In this document: in pieces, positions 24,760 through 37,900 of the stretch
How positions within the stretch are numbered: the first letter of the stretch is position 1
Layout of the letters: every line of letters begins with the position of its first letter
Source: Acanthosepion esculentum
Taxonomy: Eukaryota > Mollusca > Cephalopoda > Sepiida > Sepiidae
DNA length: 64,000 nt
Direction of reading: 5' to 3'
Assembly (NCBI GenBank): GCA_964036315.1
Contig: OZ038509.1
Span: 30,644,968-30,708,967, forward strand
The notes under the pieces: model-generated
The model's input: the letters and a program-made list of their open reading frames with translations, nothing else
The model's database searches: none
Told to the model about the DNA's origin: nothing
Program-made: the position numbers and the translations under genes

Positions 24760-27300
24760 TACAATCAAATGGAATTATTGCAGATTTTGTTATTTTTCAA
24801 TTGAAAATGTTAAAATCAAATGGAATTATAGCAGATTTTGTTATGTTTCAATTGAAAATGTTAAAATCAAATGGAATTATAGCAGATTTTGTTATGTTTC
24901 AATTGAAAATATTAAAATCAAATGGAATTATAGCAGATTTTGTTATGTTTCAATTGAAAATGTTAAAATCAAATGTAATTGTTGCAGATTTTGTTATGTT
25001 TCAATTGAAAATGTTAAAATCAAATGTAATTATAGCAGATTTTGTTATTTTCAATATAAAATGTTACAATCAAATGGAATTATAGCAGATTTTGTTATGT
25101 TTCAATTGAAAATGTTAAAATCAAATGTAATTATAGCAGATTTTGTTATGTTTCAATTGAAAATGTTACAATCAAATGGAATTATAGCAGATTTTGTTAT
25201 GTTTTAATTGAAAATGTTAAAATCAAATGTAATTATAGCAGATTTTGTTATGTTTCAATTGAAAATGTTACAATCAAATGGAATTATAGCAGATTTTGTT
25301 ATGTTTCAATTGAAAATTTTTAAATCAAATGGAATTATAGCAGATTTTGTTGTTTCAATTGAAAATGTTACAATCAAATGGAATTATAGCAGATTTTGTT
25401 ATGTTTCAATTGAAAATGTTAAAATCAAAAGTAATTGTTGCAGATTTTGTTATGTTTCAATTGAAAATGTTAAAATCAAATGTAATTATAGCAGATTTTG
25501 TTATTTTCAATATAAAATGTTACAATCAAATGGAATTATAGCAGATTTTGTTATGTTTCAATTGAAAATGTTAAAATCAAATGTAATTATAGCAGATTTT
25601 GTTATGTTTCAATTGAAAATGTTACAATCAAATGGAATTATAGCAGATTTTGTTATTTTTCAATTGAAAATGTTAAAATCAAATGTAATTATAGCAAATT
25701 TTGTTATGTTTCAATTGAAAATGATAGAATCAAATGGAATTATAGCAGATTTTGTCATGTTTCAATTGAAAATGTTAAAATCAAATGGAATTATAGCAGA
25801 TTTTGTTATGTTTCAATTGAAAATGTTAAAATCAAAAGTAATTATAGCAGATTTTGTTATGTTTCAATTGAAAATGTTAAAATCAAATGGAATTATAGCA
25901 GATTTTGTTATGTTTCAATATAAAATGTTACAATCAAATGGAATTATAGCAGATTTTGTTATGTTTCAATTGAAAATGTTAAAATCAAATGTAATTATAG
26001 CAGATTTTGTTATGTTTATATTGAAAATGTTAAAATCAAATGGAATTATAGCAGATTTTGTTATGTTTCAATTGAAAATGTTAAAATCAAATGGAATTAT
26101 AGCAGATTTTGTTATTTTTCAATGAAAATGTTAAAATCAAATGGAATTATAGCAGATTTTGTTATGTTTCAATTGAAAATGTTAAAATCAAATGTAATTA
26201 TAGCAGATTTTGTTATGTTTCAATTGAAAATGTTACAATCAAATGGAATTATAGCAGATTTTGTGATGTTTCAATTGAAAATGTTAAAATCAAATGGAAT
26301 TATAGCAGATTTTGTTATTTTCAATTGAAAATGTTACAATCAAATGGAATTATAGCAGATTTTGTTATGTTTCAATTGAAAATGTTAAAATCAAATGGAA
26401 TTATAGCAGATTTTGTTATGTTTCAATTGGAAATGTTACAATCAAATGGAATTATAGCAGATTTTGTTATTTTTCAATTGAAAATGTTAAAATCAAATGG
26501 AATTATAGCAGATTTTGTTATGTTTCAATTGAAAATGTTACAATCAAATGGAATTATAGCAGATTTTGTTATGTTTGAATTGAAAATGTTAAAATCAAAA
26601 GTAATTATAGCAGATTTTGTTATGTTTCAATTGAAAATGTTAAAATCAAATGGAATTATAGCAGATTTTGTTATGTTTCAATTGAAAATGTTACAATCAA
26701 ATGGAATTATAGCAGATTTTGTTATTTTTCAATTGAAAATGTTAAAATCAAGTGGAATTATAGCAGATTTTGTTGTTTCAATTGAAAATGTTACAATCAA
26801 ATGGAATTATAGCAGATTTTGTTATGTTTCAATTGAAAATGTTAAAATTAAAAGTAATTATAGCAGATTTTGTTATGTTTCAATTGAAAATGTTAAAATC
26901 AAATGGAATTATAGCAGATTTTGTTATGTTTCAATTGAAAATGTTACAATCAAATGGAATTATAGCAGATTTTGTTATGTTTCAATTGAAAATGTTAAAA
27001 TCAAATGTAATTATAGCAGATTTTGTTATGTTTCAATTGAAAATGTTAAAATCAAATGGAATTATAGCAGATTTTGTTATGTTTCAATTGAAAATGTTAA
27101 AATCAAATGGAATTATAGCAGATTTTGTTATTTTTCAATTGAAAATGTTAAAATCAAATGGAATTATAGCAGATTTTGTTATGTTTCAATTGAAAATGTT
27201 AAAATCAAATGTAATTATAGCAGATTTTGTTATGTTTCAATTGAAAATGTTAAAATCAAATGGAATTATAGCAGATTTTGTTATGTTTCAATTGAAAATT
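24760..27300 (+). repeat. 2.5-kb HOR block, copy 2 (partner 21,150-23,690)
   Basis: Second copy at a constant 3,609-bp offset. Its middle part was copied again: tags at 25,694 and 26,120 recur at 28,235 and 28,661 (offset 2,541 bp), and the AGTGG tag at 26,751 recurs at 29,241 (offset 2,490 bp, one monomer lost between). The block is therefore present in three generations within 9 kb. Boundaries are set by where variant order stops agreeing and are good to about one monomer. Confidence 0.87.
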
Positions 27301-27900
27301 TTAAAATCAAATGGAATTATAGCAGATTTTGTTATTTTCAATTGAAAATGTTAAAATCAAATGTAATTATAGCAGATTTTGTTATGTTTCAATTGAAAAT
27401 GTTACAATCAAATGGAATTATAGCAGTTTTTGTTATGTTTCAATTGAAAATGTTAAAATCAAATGTAATTATAGCAAATTTTGTTATGTTTCAATTGAAA
27501 ATGTTAAAATCAAATGTAATTATAGCAGATTTTGTTATGTTTCAATTGAAAATGTTAAAATCAAATGTAATTATAGCAGATTTTGTTATGTTTCAATTGA
27601 AAATGTTAAAATCAAATGTAATAATAGCAGATTTTGTTGTTTCAATTGCAAATGTTAAAATCAAATGCAATTATAGCAGATTTTGTTGTTTCAATTGAAA
27701 ATGTTACAATCAAATGGAATTATAGCAGATTTTGTTATTTTTCAATTGAAAATGTTAAAATCAAATGGAATTATAGCAGATTTTGTTATGTTTCAATTGA
27801 AAATGTTAAAATCAAATGGAATTATAGCAGATTTTGTTATGTTTCAATTGAAAATATTAAAATCAAATGGAATTATAGCAGATTTTGTTATGTTTCAATT

Positions 27901-29340
27901 GAAAATTTTTAAATCAAATGGATTTATAGCAGATTTTGTTATGTTTCAATTGAAAATGTTACAATCAAATGGAATTATAGCAGATTTTGTTATGTTTCAA
28001 TTGAAAATGTTAAAATCAAATGTAATTATAGCAGATTTTGTTATGTTTCAATTGAAAATGTTAAAATCAAATGGAATTATAGCAGATTTTGTTATTTTTC
28101 AATTGAAAATGTTAAAATCAAATGTAATTATAGCAGATTTTGTTATGTTTCAATTGAAAATGTTACAATCAAATGGAATTATAGCAGATTTTGTTATTTT
28201 TCAATTGAAAATGTTAAAATCAAATGTAATTATAGCAAATTTTGTTATGTTTCAATTGAAAATGATAGAATCAAATGGAATTATAGCAGATTTTGTCATG
28301 TTTCAATTGAAAATGTTAAAATCAAATGGAATTATAGCAGATTTTGTTATGTTTCAATTGAAAATGTTAAAATCAAAAGTAATTATAGCAGATTTTGTTA
28401 TGTTTCAATTGAAAATGTTAAAATCAAATGGAATTATAGCAGATTTTGTTATGTTTCAATATAAAATGTTACAATCAAATGGAATTATAGCAGATTTTGT
28501 TATGTTTCAATTGAAAATGTTAAAATCAAATGTAATTATAGCAGATTTTGTTATGTTTATATTGAAAATGTTAAAATCAAATGGAATTATAGCAGATTTT
28601 GTTATGTTTCAATTGAAAATGTTAAAATCAAATGGAATTATAGCAGATTTTGTTATTTTTCAATGAAAATGTTAAAATCAAATGGAATTATAGCAGATTT
28701 TGTTATGTTTCAATTGAAAATGTTAAAATCAAATGTAATTATAGCAGATTTTGTTATGTTTCAATTGAAAATGTTACAATCAAATGGAATTATAGCAGAT
28801 TTTGTGATGTTTCAATTGAAAATGTTAAAATCAAATGGAATTATAGCAGATTTTGTTATTTTCAATTGAAAATGTTACAATCAAATGGAATTATAGCAGA
28901 TTTTGTTATGTTTCAATTGAAAATGTTAAAATCAAATGGAATTATAGCAGATTTTGTTATGTTTCAATTGGAAATGTTACAATCAAATGGAATTATAGCA
29001 GATTTTGTTATGTTTCAATTGAAAATGTTACAATCAAATGGAATTATAGCAGATTTTGTTATGTTTGAATTGAAAATGTTAAAATCAAAAGTAATTATAG
29101 CAGATTTTGTTATGTTTCAATTGAAAATGTTAAAATCAAATGGAATTATAGCAGATTTTGTTATGTTTCAATTGAAAATGTTACAATCAAATGGAATTAT
29201 AGCAGATTTTGTTATTTTTCAATTGAAAATGTTAAAATCAAGTGGAATTATAGCAGATTTTGTTGTTTCAATTGAAAATGTTACAATCAAATGGAATTAT
29301 AGCAGATTTTGTTATGTTTCAATTGAAAATGTTAAAATCA
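27901..29340 (+). repeat. Composite HOR block
   Basis: The left part (to about 28,455) matches 23,685-24,239 at offset 4,216. From the shared GCAAATTTTG unit onward (28,235) it also matches 25,694 onward at offset 2,541, through the CAATGAAAATG tag at 28,661. One monomer is missing before the TTTGAATTG tag at 29,065 (404 bp from the CAATG tag instead of 455). It is a chimera of two older blocks. Confidence 0.8.
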
Positions 29341-30305
29341 AATGGAATTATAGCAGATTTTGTTATGTTTCAATTGAAAATGTTAAAATCAAATGTAATT
29401 GTTGCAGATTTTGTTATGTTTCAATTGAAAATGTTAAAATCAAATGTAATTATACCAGATTTTGTTATTTTCAATATAAAATGTTACAATCAAATGGAAT
29501 TATAGCAGATTTTGTTATGTTTCAATTGAAAATGTTAAAATCAAATGTAATTATAGCAGATTTTGTTATGTTTCAATTGAAAATGTTACAATCAAATGGA
29601 ATTATAGCAGATTTTGTTATGTTTTAATTGAAAATGTTAAAATCAAATGTAATTATAGCAGATTTTGTTATGTTTCAATTGAAAATGTTACAATCAAATG
29701 GAATTATAGCAGATTTTGTTATGTTTCAATTGAAAATGTTAAAATCAAATGTAATTATAGCAGATTTTGTTATGTTTCAATTGAAAATGTTAAAATCAAA
29801 TGGAATTATAGCAGATTTTGTTATTTTTCAATTGAAAATGTTAAAATCAAATGTAATTATAGCAGATTTTGTTATGTTTCAATTGAAAATGTTACAATCA
29901 AATGGAATTATAGCAGATTTTGTTATTTTTCAATTGAAAATGTTAAAATCAAATGTAATTATAGCAAATTTTGTTATGTTTCAATTGAAAATGATAGAAT
30001 CAAATGGAATTATAGCAGATTTTGTCATGTTTCAATTGAAAATGTTAAAATCAAATGGAATTATTGCAGATTTTGTTCTGTTTCAATTGAAAATGTTACA
30101 ATCAAATGGAATTATAGCAGATTTTGTTATTTTTCAATTGAAAATGTTAAAATCAAATGTAATTATAGCAGATTTTGTTATGTTTCAATTGAAAATGTTA
30201 AAATCAAATGGAATTATAGCAGATTTTGTTATGTTTCAATTGAAAATGTTAAAATCAAATGTAATTATAGCAGATTTTGTTATTTTTCAATTTAAAATGT
30301 TAAAA

Positions 30306-31979
30306 TCAAATTGAATTATAGCAGATTTTCGTCTTTTTCCATTGAAAATTTTAAAATCAAATGAAATTATAGCACATTTTGTTATTTTTCATTTGGAAAT
30401 GTTAAAATCAAATGGAATTATAGCAGATTTTGTTATGTTTCAATTGAAAATGTTACAATCAAATGGAATTATAGCAGATTTTGTTATGTTTCAATTTAAA
30501 ATGTTAAAATCAAATGGAATTATAGCAGATTTTGTTATGTTTCAATTGAAAATGTTACAATCAAATGGAATTATAGCAGATTTTGTTATGTTTCAATTGA
30601 AAATGTTAAAATCAAATGTAATTATAGCAGATTTTGTTATGTTTCAATTGAAAATGTTAAAATCAAATGGAATTATAGCAGATTTTGTTATGTTTCAATT
30701 GAAAATGTTAAAATCAAATGGAATTATAGCAGATTTTGTTATGTTTCAATTGAAAATGTTACAATCAAATGGAATTATAGCAGTTTTTGTTATGTTTCAA
30801 TTGAAAATGTTAAAATCAAATGTAATTATAGCAGATTTTGTTATGTTTCAATTGAAAATGTTACAATCAAATGGAATTATAGCAGATTTTGTTATGTTTC
30901 AATTGTAAATGTTAAAATCAAATGGAATTATAGCAGATTTTGTTATGTTTCAATTGAAAATGTTAAAATCAAATGGAATTATAGCAGATTTTGTTATGTT
31001 TCAATTGAAAATGTTAAAATCAATTGGAATTATAGCAGATTTTGTTATGTTTCAATTGAAAATGTTAAAATCAAATGTAATTATAGCAGATTTTGTTATA
31101 TTTCAATTGAAAATGTTAAAATCAAATGTAATTGTTGCAGATTTTGTTATGTTTCAATTGAAAATGTTAAAATCAAATGTAATTATAGCAGATTTTGTTA
31201 TTTTCAATATAAAATGTTACAATCAAATGGAATTATAGCAGATTTTGTTATGTTTCAATTTAAAATGTTAAAATCAAATGGAATTATAGCAGATTTTGTT
31301 ATGTTTCAATTGAAAATGTTAAAATCAAATTGAATTATAGCAGATTTTCGTCTTTTTCCATTGAAAATTTTAAAATCAAATGAAATTATAGCACATTTTG
31401 TTATTTTTCATTTGGAAATGTTAAAATCAAATGGAATTATAGCAGATTTTGTTATGTTTCAATTGAAAATGTTACAATCAAATGGAATTATAGCAGATTT
31501 TGTTATGTTTCAATTTAAAATGTTAAAATCAAATGGAATTATAGCAGATTTTGTTATGTTTCAATTGAAAATGTTACAATCAAATGGAATTATAGCAGAT
31601 TTTGTTATGTTTCAATTGAAAATGTTAAAATCAAATGTAATTATAGCAGATTTTGTTATGTTTCAATTGAAAATGTTAAAATCAAATGGAATTATAGCAG
31701 ATTTTGTTATGTTTCAATTGAAAATGTTAAAATCAAATGGAATTATAGCAGATTTTGTTATGTTTCAATTGAAAATGTTACAATCAAATGGAATTATAGC
31801 AGTTTTTGTTATGTTTCAATTGAAAATGTTAAAATCAAATGTAATTATAGCAGATTTTGTTATGTTTCAATTGAAAATGTTACAATCAAATGGAATTATA
31901 GCAGATTTTGTTATGTTTCAATTGTAAATGTTAAAATCAAATGGAATTATAGCAGATTTTGTTATGTTTCAATTGAAAA
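30306..31979 (+). repeat. Tandem duplication, 1,019-bp offset
   Basis: The CGTC form of the punctuation module at 30,330 and about 600 bp to its right recur at 31,349 with the same variants in the same order, including CAATTTAAAATG, AGCAGTTTTTG and CAATTGTAAATG units. The two intervals 30,342-30,908 and 31,361-31,927 encode identical translations. Similarity ends near 30,960/31,979, where the second copy has a TTACAAACAAATG unit. Copies span about 30,306-30,960 and 31,325-31,979. Confidence 0.87.
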
Positions 31980-34900
31980 TGTTACAAACAAATGGAATTA
32001 TAGCAGATTTTGTTATGTTTCAATTGAAAATGTTACAATCAAATGGTTTTATAGCAGATTTTGTTATGTTTCAATTGAAAATGTTAAAATCAAATGTAAT
32101 TATAGCAGATTTTGTTATGTTTCAATTGAAAATGTTACAATCAAATGGAATTATAGCAGATTTTGTTATTTTCAATTGAAAATGTTAAAATCAAATGGAA
32201 TTATAGCAGATTTTGTTATGTTTCAATTGAAAATGTTACAATCAAATGGAATTATAGCAGATTTTGTTATTTTCAATTGAAAATGTTACAATCAAATGGA
32301 ATTATAGCAGATTTTGTTATTTTTCAATTGAAAATGTTAAAATCAAATGTAATTATAGCAGATTTTGTTATGTTTCAATTGAAAATGTTAAAATCAAATG
32401 GAATTATAGCAGATTTTGTTATGTTTCAATTGAAAATGTTAAAATCAAATGTAATTGTAGCAGATTTTGTTATGTTTCAATTGAAAATGTTATAATCAAA
32501 TGTAATTATAGCAGATTTTGTTATTTTCAATATAAAATGTTACAATCAAATGGAATTATAGCAGATTTTGTTATGTTTCAATTGAAAATGTTAAAATAAA
32601 ATGTAATTATAGCAGATTTTGTTATGTTTCAATTGAAAATGTTACAATCAAATGGAATTATAGCAGATTTTGTTATGTTTCAATTGAAAATGTTAAAATC
32701 AAATGTAATTATAGCAGATTTTGTTATGTTTCAATTGAAAATGTTACAATCAAATGGAATTATAGCAGATTTTGTTATGTTTCAATTGAAAATTTTTAAA
32801 TCCAATGGAATTATAGCAGATTTTGTTATGTTTCAATTGAAAATGTTACAATCAAATGGAATTATAGCAGATTTTGTTATTTTTCAATTGAAAATGTTAA
32901 AATCAAATGTAATTATAGCAGATTTTGTTATGTTTCAATTGAAAATGTTAAAATCAAATGGAATTATAGCAGATTTTGTTATTTTTCAATTGAAAATGTT
33001 AAAATCAAATGTAATTATAGCAGATTTTGTTATGTTTCAATTGAAAATGTGACAATCAAATGGAATTATAGCAGATTTTGTTATTTTTCAATTGAAAATG
33101 TTAAAATCAAATGTAATTATAGCAGATTTTGTTATGTTTCAATTGAAAATGATAGAATCAAATGGAATTATAGCAGATTTTGTTATGTTTCAATTGAAAA
33201 TGTTACAATCAAATGGAATTATAGCAGATTTTGTTATTTTTCAATTGAATATGTTAAAATCAAATGTAATTATAGCAGATTTTGTTATGTTTCAATTGAA
33301 AATGTTAAAATCAAATGGAATTATAGCAGATTTTGTTATGTTTCAATTGAAAATGTTAAAATCAAATGGAATTATAGCAGATTTTGTTAGTTTTCAATTT
33401 AAAATGTTAAAATCAAATTGAATTATAGCAGATTTTCTTCTTTTTCCATTGAAAATTTAAAAATCAAATGAAATTATAGCACATTTTGTTATGTTTCAAT
33501 TGAAAATGTTAAAAACAAATGTAATTATAGCAGATTTTGTTATTTTTCAATTGAAAATTTTAAAATCAAATGGAATTATAGCAGATTTTGTTATGTTTCA
33601 ATTGAAAATGTTACAATCAAATGGAATTATAGCAGATTTTGTTATGTTTCAATTGAAAATGTTAAAATCAAAAGTAATTATAGCAGATTTTGTTATGTTT
33701 CAATTGAAAATGTTAAAATCAAATGGAATTATAGCAGATTTTGTTATGTTTCAATTGAAAATGTTACAATCAAATGGAATTATAGCAGATTTTGTTATGT
33801 TTCAATTGAAAATGTTAAAATCAAATGGAATTATAGCAGATTTTGTTGTTTCAATTGAAAATGTTACAATCCAATGGAATTATAGCAGATTTTGTTATGT
33901 TTCAATTGAAAATGTTAAAATCAAAAGTAATTATAGCAGATTTTGTTATGTTTCAATTGAAAATGTTAAAATCAAATGGAATTATAGCAGATTTTGTTAT
34001 GTTTCAATTGAAAATGTTACAATCAAATGTAATTATAGCAGATTTTGTTATGTTTCAATTGAAAATGTTAAAATCAAATGTAATTATAGCAGATTTTGTT
34101 ATGTTTCAATTGAAAATGTTAAAATCAAATGGAATTATAGCAGATTTTGTTATGTTTCAATTGAAAATGTTAAAATCAAATGGAATTATAGCAGATTTTT
34201 TTATTTTTCAATTGAACATGTTAAAATCAAATGGAATTATAGCAGATTTTGTTATGTTTCAATTGAAAATGTTAAAATCAAATGTAATTATAGCAGATTT
34301 TGTTATGTTTCAATTGAAAATGTTACAATCAAATGGAATTATAGCAGATTTTGTTATGTTTCAATTGAAAATGTTAAAATCAAATGGAATTATAGCAGAT
34401 TTTGTTATTTTCAATTGAAAATGTTACAATCAAATGGAATTATAGCAGATTTTGTTATTTTTCAATTGAAAATGTTAAAATCAAATGTAATTATAGCAGA
34501 TTTTGTTATGTTTCAATTGAAAATGTTACAATCAAATGGAATTATAGCAGATTTTGTTATGTTTCAATTGAAAATTTTTAAATCCAATGGAATTATAGCA
34601 GATTTTGTTATGTTTCAATTGAAAATGTTACAATCAAATGGAATTATAGCAGATTTTGTTATTTTTCAATTGAAAATGTTAAAATGAAATGTAATTATAG
34701 CAGATTTTGTTATGTTTCAATTGAAAATGTTAAAATCAAATGGAATTATAGCTGATTTTGTTATTTTTCAATTGAAAATGTTAAAATCAAATGTAATTAT
34801 AGCAGATTTTGTTATGTTTCAATTGAAAATGTTACAATCAAATGGAATTATAGCAGATTTTGTTATTTTTCAATTGAAAATGTTAAAATCAAATGTAATT

Positions 34901-37900
34901 ATAGCAGATTTTGTTATGTTTCAATTGAAAATGATAGAATCAAATGGAATTATAGCAGATTTTGTTATGTTTCAATTGAAAATGTTACAATCAAATGGAA
35001 TTATAGCAGATTTTGTTATTTTTCAATTGAAAATGTTAAAATCAAATGTAATTATAGCAGATTTTGTTATGTTTCAATTGAAAATGTTAAAATCAAATGG
35101 AATTATAGCAGATTTTGTTATGTTTCAATTGAAAATGTTAAAATAAAATGGAATTATAGCAGATTTTGTTATTTTCAATTGAAAATGTTAAAATCAAATG
35201 GAATTATAGCAGATTTTGTCATGTTTCAATTGAAAATGTTAAAATCAAATGTAATTATAGCAGATTTTGTTAGTTTTCAATTTAAAATGTTAAAATCAAA
35301 TTGAATTATAGCAGATTTTCTTCTTTTTCCATTGAAAATTTAAAAATCAAATGAAATTATAGCACATTTTGTTATGTTTCAATTGAAAATGTTAAAAACA
35401 AATGTAATTATAGCAGATTTTGTTATTTTTCAATTGAAAATGTTAAAATCAAATGGAATTATAGCAGATTTTGTTATGTTTCAATTGAAAATGTTAAAAT
35501 CAAATGGAATTATAGCAGATTTTTTTATTTTTCAATTGAAAATGTTAAAATCAAATGGAATTATTGCAGATTTTGTTATGTTTCAATTGAAAATGTTAAA
35601 ATCAAATGTAATTATAGCAGATTTTGTTATGTTTCAATTGAAAATGTTACAATCAAATGGAATTATAGCAGATTTTGTTATGTTTCAATTGAAAATGTTA
35701 AAATCAAATGGAATTATAGAAGATTTTGTTATTTTCAATTGAAAATGTTACAATCAAATGGAATTATAGCAGATTTTGTTATTTTTCAATTGAAAATGTT
35801 AAAATCAAATGGAATTATAGCAGATTTTGTTATGTTTCAATTGAAAATGTTACAATCAAATGGAATTATAGCAGATTTTGTTATGTTTCAATTGAAAATG
35901 TTAAAATCAAATGTAATTATCGCAGATTTTGTTATGTTTCAATTGAAAATGTTAAAATCAAATGGAATTATAGCAGATTTTGTTATGTTTCAATTGAAAA
36001 TGTTACAATCAAATGGAATTATAGCAGATTTTGTTATTTTTCAATTGAAAATGTTAAAATCAAATGGAATTATAGCAGATTTTGTTGTTTCAATTGAAAA
36101 TGTTACAATCAAATGGAATTATAGCAGATTTTGTTATGTTTCAATTGAAAATGTTAAAATCAAAAGTAATTATAGCAGATTTTGTTATGTTTCAATTGAA
36201 AATGTTAAAATCAAATGGAATTATAGCAGATTTTGTTATGTTTCAATTGAAAATTTTAAAATCAAATGGAATTATAGCAGATTTTGTTATATTTCAATTG
36301 AAAATGTTACAATCAAATGGAATTATAGCAGATTTTGTTATGTTTCAATTGAAAATGTTACAATCAAATGGAATTATAGCAGATTTTGTTATGTTTCAAT
36401 TGAAAATGTTAAAATCAAATGTAATTATAGCAGATTTTGTTATGTTTCAATTGAAAATGTTAAAATCAAATGGAATTATAGCAGATTTTGTTATGTTTCA
36501 ATTGAAAATGTTAAAATCAAATGGAATTATAGCAGATTTTTTTATTTTTCAATTGAAAATGTTAAAATCAAATGGAATTATAGCAGATTTTGTTATGTTT
36601 CAATATAAAATGTTACAATCAAATGGAATTATAGCAGATTTTGTTATGTTTCAATTGAAAATGTTAAAATCAAATGTAATTATCGCAGATTTTGTTATGT
36701 TTCAATTGAAAATGTTAAAATCAAATGGAATTGTAGCAGATTTTGTTATGTTTCAATTGAAAATGTTACAATCAAATGGAATTATAGCAGATTTTGTTAT
36801 TTTTCAATTGAAAATGTTAAAATAAAATGGAATTATAGCAGATTTTGTTATTTTCAATTGAAAATGTTAAAATCAAATGGAATTATAGCAGATTTTGTTA
36901 TGTTTCAATTGAAAATGTTAAAATCAAATGTAATTATAGCAGATTTTGTTAGTTTTCAATTTAAAATGTTAAAATCAAATTGAATTATAGCAGATTTTCT
37001 TCTTTTTCCATTGAAAATTTAAAAATCAAATGAAATTATAGCACATTTTGTTATGTTTCAATTGAAAATGTTAAAATCAAATGGAATTATAGCAGATTTT
37101 GTTATTTTTCAATTGAAAATTTTAAAATCAAATGGAATTATAGCAGATTTTGTTATTTTTCAATTGAAAATGTTACAATCAAATGGAATTATAGCAGATT
37201 TTGTTATGTTTCAATTGACAATGTTAAAATCAAAAGTAATTATAGCAGATTTTGTTATGTTTCAATTGAAAATGTTAAAATCAAATGGAATTATAGCAGA
37301 TTTTGTTATGTTTCAATTGAAAATGTTACAATCAAATGGAATTATAGCAGATTTTGTTATGTTTCAATTGAAAATGTTAAAATCAAATGTAATTATAGCA
37401 GATTTTGTTATGTTTCAATTGAAAATGTTAAAATCAAATGGAATTATAGCAGATTTCGTTATGTTTCAATTGAAAATGTTAAAATCAAATCGAATTATAG
37501 CAGATTTTGTTGTTTCAATTGAAAATGTTACAATCCAATGGAATTATAGCAGATTTTGTTATGTTTCAATTGAAAATGTTAAAATCAAAAGTAATTATAG
37601 CAGATTTTGTTATGTTTCAATTGAAAATGTTAAAATCAAATGGAATTATAGCAGATTTTGTTATGTTTCAATTGAAAATGTTACAATCAAATGGAATTAT
37701 AGCAGATTTTGTTATGTTTCAATTGAAAATGTTAAAATCAAATGTAATTATAGCAGATTTTGTTATGTTTCAATTGAAAATGTTAAAATCAAATGGAATT
37801 ATAGCAGATTTTGTTATGTTTCAATTGAAAATGTTAAAATCAAATGGAATTATAGCAGATTTTTTTATTTTTCAATTGAAAATGTTAAAATCAAATGGAA

